Numbered from the stretch's first letter, positions 36,503 through 44,548 are shown. The stretch: 64,000 nucleotides of DNA from Salinimonas iocasae (GCF_006228385.1 NZ_CP039852.1:1628001-1692000); one strand, 5' to 3'. Notes: generated from the sequence alone by a model not told the origin. Translations and numbers: made by a program.

Positions 36503-37706
36503 GCAATTTGTCAGAGTGTACGCGGTACTCATTCTGACGGTAGTCGGGCTGCTTACCGGTGCCGGTGCGCTGTTTGAAGTGCTGATGACTAATCAGAATA
36601 GCTACCAGTTATCGTTGCCACGGGTTTTTGAGCAACACACGCTGTTCCCGGATGCTGCCCGCGTTCGCGAAGTCTCACCAGCAAGTGTCCAGTTTCCGCC
36701 CTCCGTCAGTGAAAAGCTTCACAGCGGCCAAATAGTGCCGGTTGTACGTGGTAGTAATCAAATCATCTACTACAGAATGCAAAACGAAAAGCTGCTGGCA
36801 TTCGGACCCATCAGGGACGACAGTGTGCGCTGGGAGCAGGCAGACCAGACATTTTCGCTGATTTTTTATATGACGCTGGCCCTGGTACTTTTGATCTTGC
36901 TGTTCCCGGTTGGCAGGGATATTTTGCGCGTTCAGCGCGCTGCTATTCGCTTTTCCCGTGTGCCGCAGACTTTAAGGCTTGACGTGAAGCCTTCTTCAAG
37001 TGTGTATCCGCTTGCACAGACGCTGGAAAATATGTCTGCACGAATAGTGGAGCTGCTCCAGCTGCAAAGGGATCTATCTAACACGGTCGCACATGAAATA
37101 CGCACACCATTATCTCGTATGGAATTTGTCCTTCAGCAAATAACGCCGGATATTGCGGTTCGTTACCGCCAGCGACTGCAAAAAGATATTGAGGAAATAA
37201 ACTTGCTGGTCACCGACTATCTGCAATATGCACGCAGTCAGCATCAACAACCCCCGCTGAATATTCAGGCGCAGTCTGGCGACGTATTGATGCGCATGCT
37301 TAATGACAAGTTTGCATTTTATCAGACCCGGATCATGATTCATTATGACTGGGATGATACGGTTTGCCGGTACGATCTAGGTTTAATGCAGGTGGCAGCG
37401 CAAAACCTGATAATGAACGCACTGCGTTATGCACATAAGGATATCCGGGTTACCTGGCGGGTTACTTCACATCACTGTGAACTATGTGTAGCGGATGATG
37501 GCGCAGGTCTGAAGGGTAAGCACGCGGCCCTGAAAGACGCATTTAAACAGGGAGAGAATGGGACCGGCGACATGGGGTTCGGACTCGGATTGTATATCAC
37601 CCATCAGATCGCACAGCAGCACGGCGGTGAGTTGCATATCAGTAACGATGACGAGCTGGGAGGGGCACGGTTCACGCTAACCTGGCCATCTGGTGCCGTG
37701 GGTTGA
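36495..37706 (+). CDS. Sensor histidine kinase
   Basis: 403 residues, overlapping the regulator by 8 bp. TM1 about 8-30, a short periplasmic sensor of about 85 residues, TM2 about 118-138, HAMP-like linker, HisKA with His200 (VAHEIRTPLSRME), and HATPase with NLIMNALRYA, DDGAGL and GFGLGLYI. It is an inner-membrane kinase for the regulator just upstream. The compact periplasmic domain could read the state of MipA or DUF3019 protein; the signal is unknown. Confidence 0.94.
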   Translation: MRKQFVRVYAVLILTVVGLLTGAGALFEVLMTNQNSYQLSLPRVFEQHTLFPDAARVREVSPASVQFPPSVSEKLHSGQIVPVVRGSNQIIYYRMQNEKLLAFGPIRDDSVRWEQADQTFSLIFYMTLALVLLILLFPVGRDILRVQRAAIRFSRVPQTLRLDVKPSSSVYPLAQTLENMSARIVELLQLQRDLSNTVAHEIRTPLSRMEFVLQQITPDIAVRYRQRLQKDIEEINLLVTDYLQYARSQHQQPPLNIQAQSGDVLMRMLNDKFAFYQTRIMIHYDWDDTVCRYDLGLMQVAAQNLIMNALRYAHKDIRVTWRVTSHHCELCVADDGAGLKGKHAALKDAFKQGENGTGDMGFGLGLYITHQIAQQHGGELHISNDDELGGARFTLTWPSGAVG

Positions 37707-37783
37707 GCTGGCGCATGCGGAAAATTACGCTTTTTAGCTCATGACGTAGTATGAAGCAGTAGAGGCAAAACAGGAGTACGTCC

Positions 37784-38749
37784 ATGCAGGTACAGGTTCT
37801 GGGAAGCAGTTCAGGAACACCGACAAAACAGCGAAATGTATCGGGGTATGCGGTGTTTCGCGAGGATCTGAAACCCTGGTATCTGGTAGATTGTGGCGAG
37901 GCGACGCAGCATCAGATCCTAAAAACCCGATTGTCGCTTTTTCATCTTGAAGCGATACTGATCACCCACAAGCATGGTGACCATTGTTATGGTTTGCCGG
38001 GGCTGATTGCCTCAGCAGGACTTAGCGGGCGTACCCATCCATTAACGGTTGTGGCACCTGCTGAGGTACTTGAATTTATTCGCGCCGCCATGGCGATGAG
38101 CGAATGGAATTTGCCCTTTCAACTGCAGCTAAGTACACCGGAAGCACTCTGTGAGCATTCATTTAGCTGGGTTGCGATCCAGAGCTGCCCGTTGCAACAC
38201 CGGGTGCCCAGTTTCGGCTATAAATTTAATGAAACGCACATTTCACGAAAATTAGATATCGAAAAACTGAAGGCCCAACAAATCGCCAGCGGACCTCACT
38301 ATAACCGACTCCAGCGGGGCGAAGATGTTGTATATAACGGGCAGCAACTGCTTGCCAAGAACTACAGCTATCTGGCCTGGCAGCCCAGAATAATGGTTAT
38401 TTGCGGCGACAACGAGACACCGTCATGCCTTGATCCCATTATTGATGGCGTGCATCTGCTGGTTCATGAGGCCACGTTTCTTGCTGATGACCTGCACAAG
38501 GTGGGTAGTCATACCGGACACAGTGATGTCAGACGCATCAGTGCTTATGCACAGAAAAAAGCGATTCCGGCGCTGCTGCTCACTCACTTTAGCGCGCGTT
38601 ACGCCCCAGGGGAAGGGATGCAGCGCCTGATTGATGAAGCGACAGAACACTACGCCAGGCGTTTATTTTTAGCCGCCGATGGAATGCGTGTCAAAATCAA
38701 CAAAACTCTGGAGGCGGAATGCGTACAGAGAGGCTTTATTTCCTCATGA
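37784..38749 (+). CDS. rnz: Ribonuclease Z (metallo-beta-lactamase fold)
   Basis: 321 residues, the short RNase Z length. The zinc motif is THKHGDHCYGLPG (HxHxDH). Other family marks are LGSSSGTPTKQRNVSGY near the N-terminus, LVDCGEATQHQ, the late VHEATF and GHSDVRRISAYA, and LLTHFSAR. RNase Z removes 3' trailers from tRNA precursors; in bacteria with encoded CCA it can act as a BN-type exo/endonuclease. GGAG (in ACAGGAGTACGTCC) precedes the ATG. Monocistronic. Confidence 0.92.
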   Translation: MQVQVLGSSSGTPTKQRNVSGYAVFREDLKPWYLVDCGEATQHQILKTRLSLFHLEAILITHKHGDHCYGLPGLIASAGLSGRTHPLTVVAPAEVLEFIRAAMAMSEWNLPFQLQLSTPEALCEHSFSWVAIQSCPLQHRVPSFGYKFNETHISRKLDIEKLKAQQIASGPHYNRLQRGEDVVYNGQQLLAKNYSYLAWQPRIMVICGDNETPSCLDPIIDGVHLLVHEATFLADDLHKVGSHTGHSDVRRISAYAQKKAIPALLLTHFSARYAPGEGMQRLIDEATEHYARRLFLAADGMRVKINKTLEAECVQRGFISS

Positions 38750-39088
38750 GTTGTAACAGTGCTTTTCTGTTATCAGGATTGTTCAATTAGTGTCTTTGAT
38801 TTAGTAAAGTTTTTTCGCGCGCGATGTGCGTAGCATTAGAGAGTAATTCGTGATTGTGCAACGCGTTAAATCGCTGTCCACTTCAATTTATTCAGTGTAA
38901 ACCTTATTGGAGAGATAAATTTCCGGATCATCTCACAACTTCACCGGAGTATTGAATGACCTCAACTTATTCCTAAGTACACTTGAAATTGGAGATTAAT
39001 CAGGCCGCAAAGAAGTTAATATTCGCAAATAACCGTGGTGATACCTCTAGCAGATATTGCATTGAAAGAGGTATCAGCTGTCAAAACG
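38750..39088. other. Intergenic region with spaced inverted repeat
   Basis: 339 bp without a supported gene. It holds a 9-bp inverted repeat GATACCTCT (39040-39048) / AGAGGTATC (39067-39075) close to the stop of the DUF4235 gene. It could act as an RNA hairpin at the end of that transcript, but lacks a T tract. Nothing else was seen. Confidence 0.4.
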
Positions 39089-39334
39089 TTATCTTGATTT
39101 GCGTTTGTCTATTGCATATTGGACAGCCATTCGGGCGAGACCGGCACCAATGCCTGATACTACTGCCCAGGTTACTGCCTCTTTAAGGTCAGTATTTTCA
39201 CTAACCTTGTCTTTAGGGGCCGGTTCATTGGTAACCTTTTCCCATGACTTTTGTAACGATTTCCTCGCTAACATGCCTGCAGAGGCAGCGGCAAGTCCTA
39301 CACCTACGGTCGTAATAAGCTGTTTGTTACTCAT
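39089..39334 (-). CDS. Small DUF4235 membrane protein
   Basis: 81 residues from the ATG at 39334, with GGAG 8 nt upstream; an ATG four codons earlier is less likely. Two hydrophobic helices (LITTVGVGLAAASAGMLA and AVTWAVVSGIGAGLARMAV) flank a polar stretch with NEPAPKDK, the DUF4235 arrangement. Function is unknown. Inner-membrane location inferred. Confidence 0.75.
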   Translation of the reverse strand: MSNKQLITTVGVGLAAASAGMLARKSLQKSWEKVTNEPAPKDKVSENTDLKEAVTWAVVSGIGAGLARMAVQYAIDKRKSR

Positions 39335-39649
39335 TTTGTTCTCCATTGGTTACTAATGGGCGAGTTGTCCTTTTGTTACGCTCAGGACTCGCAGAAGGTA
39401 AACAGTAATTACTCAGCAATTTGTGTACCGATAGTAAGTATGGCGACTGGTAATTGTGGTGGTCAACGAAAAACCGGGAATCCTTTTGAGCTAAATCCTT
39501 CTTGTGGATGTGACAAGTCACTCGTATTGGTGGGTTTCTCCTTTAGGCTATCCATGGCCTTGCCTCTTTGGGCGCATGCGGAGGTACAAAACGCTCCAGA
39601 CGTTTTGTGAATCCATTACGCGTATACAAAGTCAGCAAATTCAAGACAT
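39335..39649. other. Intergenic region next to mobile element
   Basis: About 315 bp between the DUF4235 gene and the displaced ssrA terminator. It contains the promoter of DUF4235. An 84-codon frame on the plus strand lacks a ribosome site and family resemblance and is not called. Nothing else was seen. Confidence 0.4.
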
Positions 39650-39678
39650 AAAAAAACCACGCTAATGCGTGGCTTTCT
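39650..39678 (-). terminator. Native ssrA terminator, displaced by the element
   Basis: On the minus strand: CCACGC-ATTA-GCGTGG followed by seven T. It lies 5 bp outside the left attachment repeat, so before integration it directly followed the ssrA 3' end. It now sits 6.5 kb from ssrA, downstream of the element's int operon, which it can terminate. Confidence 0.85.
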
Positions 39679-39682
39679 TGTG

Positions 39683-39706
39683 TGGTGGAGCTGGCGGGAT
39701 TTGAAC
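39683..39706. repeat. Left attachment repeat (attL)
   Basis: 24 bp identical to 46209-46232; on the minus strand GTTCAAATCCCGCCAGCTCC plus ACCA, the T-loop, acceptor end and CCA of tmRNA. Identity ends sharply on both sides. Confidence 0.95.
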
Positions 39707-39726
39707 TATCAATCATAGTATTACTT
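39707..39726 (-). promoter_or_regulatory. Stranded start of rep (functional only in the circle)
   Basis: Minus strand between the 3-TM stop and attL: ATG at 39716-39714, then ATT GAT and into the attachment core (AGT TCA AAT CCC GCC AGC TCC ACC). In the integrated state this frame runs out of the element. If the ends are joined through the core, the frame continues as AAT TCC AGA TGC at 46209-46198, the frame of rep. Ribosome site is weak (GAAAG). The gap to the preceding stop is 10 nt. Confidence 0.7.
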
Positions 39727-40251
39727 TCAACAGGTTACAGGTTGCTGAGGTATTGGTGTCGACATTGACACTATCAAAACTGTAAGCAATATTAACGAAA
39801 TTATCATCGAAAAGTGAAAAATCATAGTTCTTAAGCGACTATCCACATGAAATCCAAACAACTTAACTTCGTTACTTCTTTTTTTGATGTCAGACGAATG
39901 TGTAAAGCAACCATCGAAAATAGCATTCAATTTTTTTTCTAAATTAATACCTGTGTCTACAGAACCTAAAAGAAACGGTGAATACCACTTAGCATCCAAA
40001 AAATAAATACCCAACCAAACTACTGCGCCGAAAAGCATAATGAACGCACCAACAGGCACATTGTAACCATTTACTGGTAAAGATATTCCAGAACGGAGAC
40101 TCAACCCAGCAGCACCGATAACTGCGGCGAGAATTACAAAACCAAAATGGCGTATTTTCATAGCGACGTCATTAAAGTGTCTTTGGGTGTCAACGGTTGT
40201 TTTCCAAGCATCTACCATCAACTCTGCGCGCTTATCTTCTGTCATGCTCAT
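39727..40251 (-). CDS. Three-TM protein of the element, unknown function
   Basis: 174 residues. TM segments at about 34-52 (FGFVILAAVIGAAGLSL), 65-85 (VGAFIMLFGAVVWLGIYFLD) and 143-165 (MIFHFSMIISLILLTVLIV). A cytoplasmic loop of about 55 residues separates TM2 and TM3. The general plan recalls SLATT-type membrane effectors, but no clear match. It follows the HAD gene by 11 bp and in the circular form would precede rep by 10 nt. AGAAG lies 9 nt before the ATG. Confidence 0.7.
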   Translation of the reverse strand: MSMTEDKRAELMVDAWKTTVDTQRHFNDVAMKIRHFGFVILAAVIGAAGLSLRSGISLPVNGYNVPVGAFIMLFGAVVWLGIYFLDAKWYSPFLLGSVDTGINLEKKLNAIFDGCFTHSSDIKKRSNEVKLFGFHVDSRLRTMIFHFSMIISLILLTVLIVSMSTPIPQQPVTC

Positions 40252-40262
40252 TTTTTATTCTT

Positions 40263-41123
40263 CTAGCTCTTTTTTTCAAATGTAATTATATCTAGTAGCT
40301 GGGAGAAGCTGTCAATTTCGAAATCAGCTTTATGTTTGATGCCTTTATCCTTGAGTTCCTTTTCTTCATCTACCTCAGCTTGGCTCCAATGCGTTACTTC
40401 TCTCAATAGATCATAACCTTTCTGGGTATCTGAAAAGTGCGCTCCACCATATTTAGCAAAGACAGAAGTGACGTTGGCATCGAATGCCATGTTGATATCT
40501 CTTAATTCACTGTCGCCAACATAAACACAATCTTCAACTTCTGCACCAATATCTTCTATGATATCTAAGAGCAGCTGGGGATTTGGCTTTTTTTCACCTT
40601 CAGGGGTGTGATGGCAGCTAAGATTTTCGAATTCTATAGTGGTTCTATCTTCTTCATCTATCGGCACATTATGATCTTGAGGGCTGTAGAGCCTTTCGAT
40701 AAAGTAATCTAAACCCAGCCGTTTCAACCTGTTCTTAGTATACCACTCCTTTGACTCTGTATACGCTATAACCCTTATTCGCTTGGATCTTAGCTCAGAC
40801 AGCGTGTCATAAACGCCTTTGTAAAGCTTTAGGTGTGTTTTACGTGCACTTCTTGCAGCATGTATTGCTTCGTCCATCTCTCTTAATAAAGATTCTCTTT
40901 CGCCATATAGCTTTTTTAAAGAGGGGAGCTTCTCAAGAATAAAGGCATATTCAGCCGTTCCATATTTCTGATGAACCGGTTTTGCCTCTTTAATGAGTGT
41001 ATCGAATGGGACACCTGATATTTCTGATGCCTTATTCATCATAGAACTGAACGTTTCGTACCATATGGTGAACCAGTCAAAAAGCGTGTTATCAAGATCT
41101 GTGATTAATACTGACTTTTTCAT
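40263..41123 (-). CDS. HAD-superfamily hydrolase carried by the element
   Basis: 286 residues from the ATG at 41123 (GGA 10 nt upstream); the ATG at 41138, overlapping the integrase stop as TAATG, is the alternative and adds five residues. HAD motifs: Asp9-x-Asp11 in TDLDNTLFD, Thr122 in IAYTES, Lys178/179 in EGEKKPNP, and Asp204/Asp209 in YVGDSELRD. A helical cap lies between motifs I and II, as in phosphoglycolate-phosphatase-like enzymes. Substrate is unknown. An extra 60-residue charged C-terminus is present. Coupled between int and the 3-TM gene, so it is a built-in cargo gene. Confidence 0.88.
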   Translation of the reverse strand: MKKSVLITDLDNTLFDWFTIWYETFSSMMNKASEISGVPFDTLIKEAKPVHQKYGTAEYAFILEKLPSLKKLYGERESLLREMDEAIHAARSARKTHLKLYKGVYDTLSELRSKRIRVIAYTESKEWYTKNRLKRLGLDYFIERLYSPQDHNVPIDEEDRTTIEFENLSCHHTPEGEKKPNPQLLLDIIEDIGAEVEDCVYVGDSELRDINMAFDANVTSVFAKYGGAHFSDTQKGYDLLREVTHWSQAEVDEEKELKDKGIKHKADFEIDSFSQLLDIITFEKKS

Positions 41124-41137
41124 TTTTTTACATTCCA

Positions 41138-42217
41138 TTATGTTTTCGAGTAATCTTGAGATGGAATCCAGCGACCATAGGTTTTTCTAATCATTCCCCA
41201 ATCTGCATGCCCCATTTGCTTTGCAACCCACATGGGATTTGAACCACAACTTAACATCATAGACGCGTAAGTGTGCCGTGTTTGATATGGATACCTGTAC
41301 AGTACTTTAGCTTTTTCTAGAGCTGGTTTCCATACATATTTCCGTAGGCCATCGGCATATCTATAAGTTGAAGACGTTCGAGGGTCAATAAAAACTCTAT
41401 AAGAATCTTTATATTTTGAATTGAGCACATCACGCAATGCTTTAGCGGCATAGTCGTGAAGTTCTATGGTGCGAATGCTACCTTTAGTTTTTGGCTCTTT
41501 CTCAACTCCTGAAGTAATGTTAACTCTTATATGAGCGAGTTTATTCTCCAGTTCTACATCTTGCCATCGGAGTGCTAATAGTTCACCTGTCCTCAAGCCG
41601 GTAAAAAAAGCTAACCTGTACAAGTGCTTGTAAGGCTCTTCCAAGTTTTGGAGTATTTTCCTTATCTCGTCTTGAGTGAATGGGTTCGGCTCATGAAATC
41701 TCTGCTTGTATCTTTCGATTCTTTCTGTTGGATCATGATCAATGACTGAGTCAAAGTAAGCTCGTTTGAAAATCTGCTTCAAAACGTTTCGAGCTTCATT
41801 GATAGATTTACCCGATAGAGAGCTTTCCGAAGCCCACTCATCAAACATACTACCCTTAAACTCTGAAAGTCTAAGGTGACCCCAATTCGGCTCGATATAG
41901 GAGTAATATTTTTGGCCGTAACCCCTTTTTGTTGAATACGCCCAATTGAGCTGCTTTTGTTTAAACCAAATTTTATAGTACTCGTGAACGGTGTGCTCGA
42001 GGCCTTTATCAAATGCCTTTTGAATAATTTTGCTGGTTGAAAACTTCTCAGCGATAGTCTTGTCGTTCATGCTAATGGCAAATTTGTAAATTGCTTCCTG
42101 TTCCTCGACTCGCTTCAACGCAGATTTGTTTTGGGGAGCGGGTATTGTTTCCCTATATCGCTGATGGCCTAGGGTAAAGTCGATGACATATCCACCTTTC
42201 ACTGCTTTTACACTCAT
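41138..42217 (-). CDS. int: Tyrosine-type site-specific integrase
   Basis: 359 residues. N-terminal arm-binding domain (MSVKAVKGGYVIDFTLGHQRYRE), SAM-like core-binding domain about 75-165, catalytic domain 180-350. Catalytic residues: Arg209 (TGLRTGELLALRW), Lys245 (KTKGSIRTIEL), Arg314-His315 (YQTRHTYASMML), His337 (MGHADW) and nucleophile Tyr347 (KTYGRW). It should recombine the ssrA 3' end with attP. Its start overlaps the xis stop (ATGA), and its stop overlaps the next ATG, so excision and integration genes are co-translated. Unlike most integrases next to attL, it is 1.4 kb away, with two cargo genes between. Confidence 0.96.
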   Translation of the reverse strand: MSVKAVKGGYVIDFTLGHQRYRETIPAPQNKSALKRVEEQEAIYKFAISMNDKTIAEKFSTSKIIQKAFDKGLEHTVHEYYKIWFKQKQLNWAYSTKRGYGQKYYSYIEPNWGHLRLSEFKGSMFDEWASESSLSGKSINEARNVLKQIFKRAYFDSVIDHDPTERIERYKQRFHEPNPFTQDEIRKILQNLEEPYKHLYRLAFFTGLRTGELLALRWQDVELENKLAHIRVNITSGVEKEPKTKGSIRTIELHDYAAKALRDVLNSKYKDSYRVFIDPRTSSTYRYADGLRKYVWKPALEKAKVLYRYPYQTRHTYASMMLSCGSNPMWVAKQMGHADWGMIRKTYGRWIPSQDYSKT

Positions 42218-42396
42218 TTTGCATTCTCCTTAAACCACTGATAAACCATTTCAACGACAAAAATGAGTTTGCCGTCAGGCGCTTTGTAATAATGTTCATT
42301 CTTTATCCACACACCTTTCTTGACCTTCATGTGAATCGCCCCCTTTGTGTAGCCGGTTAATTCGGCAAGTTTTTCTGTTGTGACCATCGCGTTCAT
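42214..42396 (-). CDS. xis: Excisionase-like DNA-binding protein
   Basis: 60 residues from the ATG at 42396 (AGAGGT 8 nt upstream). MerR/Xis-type winged helix: VTTEKLAELTGYTKGAIHMKVKKGVWIKNEHYYKAPDGKLIFVVEMVYQWF, with the KAPDG motif of phage excisionases. It overlaps int by 4 bp. It probably bends att DNA for excision and may repress its own promoter. First gene of the minus-strand operon. Confidence 0.85.
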   Translation of the reverse strand: MNAMVTTEKLAELTGYTKGAIHMKVKKGVWIKNEHYYKAPDGKLIFVVEMVYQWFKENAK

Positions 42397-42490
42397 ATTT
42401 GCGTACCTCTGTATTGATTGAAGGGCTAGCTTGGTCTTAAAAGGTTTGTTAAAACAGGCATATGACGGGTTATATACGGGTAGTGCATAC

Positions 42491-43429
42491 ATGGAAGTTG
42501 AGGAAAAACAAGATGTTGAAGAATTGGGGCAATCACTTGAGTTTGCGAAGAAGTTTTTCCAAATTCACTCGCCTCAATTAGTTGGAGACCAAATCGGTGA
42601 ATTATTAGTCCTTAAAACGCTAGAACTTGTTCAGTCCGAAGCCGTTGATGAATCGCATTATTACTTCACGGCAGTGGAAATTTTTGAGCAAATAAACGGT
42701 GAAGGAAATTCAGAAAAGGCTAGACGCTGGATGAAGTCGCACGATGAAAATTTGGCGGCACTGTTTGTTCAAACATCATCTCTTAATGTTGAACTTGCAA
42801 ATAAGGGACTAAGTACACTATCAATCCAGAGAGTTGAGCATAAGGGCGGCAAAGCGAATCAATGGCGAGTTCGCACAGGTAAAGAGCGAGTAACATCTTC
42901 CAGCAGAAATGAGGCTGCCGATATAAGATACGTAGTGACGGCATTGCACGACCCCATGCCATGGGCGAAACCGTTCATGAATGCAATTCTGTCACCACGA
43001 ATTCTTATTACTGTAGGTGTCACGTTGTTATTACTGGTGATTATTCCAATATATACGCTACTTGGCATAATTGACTGGTCGAGTAAGCCGGTTGCGACTT
43101 CCGTGGTTATACTCGGTATTTTTGCGGGTTTAATGTTTCACCGGTTACACGAATTAATGAACAAAGGTGTTACTGCATTTCCCGTACTTTGGTCTAGAAA
43201 GCTGGGGCGAAACAAATTGTTCCTGTCTACATCATCAGGTATCGAAGATAACCCACTTGGAATGAAAGCTGTGACCATTGAAGCGAAGTGCTCTATCTGC
43301 GGCGAGGATCTAATAATCGATAAGAGCAGAGAATTTCATGGCCGCTATATTGGGAAATGCAGAATTGCCCCTTCTGAGCATGTTTTCTCATTTGACCATA
43401 TTACAAAGCGGGGCAAGCTTTTGCGGTAA
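42491..43429 (+). CDS. Membrane protein with zinc-ribbon-like tail, unknown
   Basis: 312 residues from the ATG at 42491; upstream in-frame codons overlap the xis leader. Residues 1-150 are soluble and helical (EIFEQINGEGNSEKARRWMKSH recalls a helical or winged fold). Two TM segments lie at about 168-192 (ILITVGVTLLLLVIIPIYTLLG) and 199-218. The C-terminal part has CSICGEDL and a later GKC, a possible metal-binding ribbon. It is the only plus-strand gene of the element and is divergent from xis, with 94 bp between starts. No family was recognised; cargo or regulatory role is possible. Confidence 0.75.
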   Translation: MEVEEKQDVEELGQSLEFAKKFFQIHSPQLVGDQIGELLVLKTLELVQSEAVDESHYYFTAVEIFEQINGEGNSEKARRWMKSHDENLAALFVQTSSLNVELANKGLSTLSIQRVEHKGGKANQWRVRTGKERVTSSSRNEAADIRYVVTALHDPMPWAKPFMNAILSPRILITVGVTLLLLVIIPIYTLLGIIDWSSKPVATSVVILGIFAGLMFHRLHELMNKGVTAFPVLWSRKLGRNKLFLSTSSGIEDNPLGMKAVTIEAKCSICGEDLIIDKSREFHGRYIGKCRIAPSEHVFSFDHITKRGKLLR

Positions 43430-43486
43430 CGTAGTTCGTTAAAGGTCAGGTTGTTAAAGAGCTATTTGGATTTCAAATTTGGCAAA

Positions 43487-43942
43487 CTAAGACTTAATAT
43501 CACTTAAGCGCGGCTGTGCTGTTTGCCATGAACTTTCGTTACTATCTAATGATGAAGCTGGAACCGCCACGAGCTGTTTGAACTCGATAATCTCCATTTT
43601 GTATTTTTTATTCCCAGACCATGTATGGAAATGTTTTCGGGCTTCACTAATGTTATTAAATACAGCGGCTTTACTCATTTTGCAGACATGTTGTTTTTCA
43701 GAAAGATAAAGCCCATCCTCGTAATGGAAGCGCCAGGGCCAGCTATCTGCTTGTGAAGGATCGTAGATACCTACATTAAAGAAAGATTTCTGTACGTACC
43801 TGTCTCTGAGTTCTTCATAGGCGTCGGCAATATTTCGGTATCCCCTTTGCCATTTGTCAGGATGTTTGCTTTTGAGCGCCTTAATAAGACGCCTAGTTTT
43901 TGCTTTGTGTAGCAGTACATTAAAGAGTTCTTCGTCTGTCAC
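43487..43942 (-). CDS. Small protein with J-domain-like N-terminus
   Basis: 151 residues, GTG start with GGTGG 9 nt upstream. Residues 12-47 read RLIKALKSKHPDKWQRGY followed by RNIADAYEELRDRY, which resembles helix II, HPD loop and helix III of a J-domain, with a shortened helix I. The rest (HYEDGLYLSEKQHVCKMSKAAVFNNISEARKHFHTWSG) is unassigned. If real, it could recruit the host DnaK for replication, as some phage and plasmid proteins do (inference). It lies 20 bp after the SEC-C gene. Confidence 0.6.
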   Translation of the reverse strand: MTDEELFNVLLHKAKTRRLIKALKSKHPDKWQRGYRNIADAYEELRDRYVQKSFFNVGIYDPSQADSWPWRFHYEDGLYLSEKQHVCKMSKAAVFNNISEARKHFHTWSGNKKYKMEIIEFKQLVAVPASSLDSNESSWQTAQPRLSDIKS

Positions 43943-43962
43943 TATTCATACCACCATTAGAC

Positions 43963-44373
43963 TTAAACAAACTGTGGTTGAGTCTGAAAACGTACTGCAC
44001 CATGATTTTTCATTGAAAACTCAAAAGCAGCTTCTAAGGAACTGAAGGGGCCGGCTAACTTAATATCTGAACAGTTACCAGTTGTCACAATCACATGATC
44101 AGTTTCGAACTTATTCGTGTTGTGCATTTCGTTTAGCGATTTAGCTGCACCAGTTGAGAGTAAGGATACAAGACAGCAAATGGCCTCTTGGTCGAGATCA
44201 AACGGTGACATATCTGGCGCACGATCACGGTTAAAGCCAATATATTGCTCTTTTGGCAGGCTGGCATTATCAGATTCATCTTGTGCAAAATGCTCTTCTG
44301 ACTTATCAATGCAGCAATGCTTAAACTTCTTACCACTGCCACAGGGGCATTTTTCATTTCTTCCGGTTTTCAT
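43963..44373 (-). CDS. SEC-C motif protein of the element
   Basis: 136 residues. The N-terminus is a SEC-C zinc-binding motif, GRNEKCPCGSGKKFKHCC (CxC...CC). The remaining 110 residues are mixed alpha/beta without a known domain. SEC-C peptides occur in SecA and in many small mobile-element and regulatory proteins, where they bind zinc and nucleic acid or protein. It lies downstream of rep in the same direction. Confidence 0.8.
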   Translation of the reverse strand: MKTGRNEKCPCGSGKKFKHCCIDKSEEHFAQDESDNASLPKEQYIGFNRDRAPDMSPFDLDQEAICCLVSLLSTGAAKSLNEMHNTNKFETDHVIVTTGNCSDIKLAGPFSSLEAAFEFSMKNHGAVRFQTQPQFV

Positions 44374-44435
44374 TTTTTCTTTCTCGTTTTGGGTTAGTAC
44401 AGTTATTTACACAAGTCCAAGATACCTTCGATTTT

Positions 44436-44548
44436 GGCAGGCACGCGGTCACCGCGTGTCTGCCTGCAACCTTCGGTGACCCGCCGAGCCCGGCTCGACT
44501 GCTCGTCCGTCCCGTGGGGCGGGCGGGCAGTCGCCCAGCTCAGCGGGT
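44436..44548 (+). other. GC-rich folded segment over the rep 3' end
   Basis: Stem 1: GGCAGGCACGCGGT (44436-44449) / ACCGCGTGTCTGCC (44451-44464). Stem 2: CGAGC/GCTCG (44485-44497). Stem 3: 44497-44512 with 44517-44532, about 16 pairs including three G-T pairs. Outer stem ACCCGC (44479-44484) / GCGGGT (44543-44548). All non-Watson-Crick positions are G-T on the plus strand (A-C on the minus), so the fold is better in plus-strand RNA or ssDNA. The rep stop codon lies in stem 1. Candidate origin/nick region, cos-like site or antisense RNA. Confidence 0.55.

Noticed and set aside
39356..39610. 84-codon plus-strand frame beside attL
   Set aside because: No ribosome site, no family resemblance, unusual composition; lies in the promoter region of the DUF4235 gene.
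44436..44464. Stem 1 as a rho-independent terminator for rep
   Set aside because: No T tract follows on either strand, and the stop codon lies within the stem.
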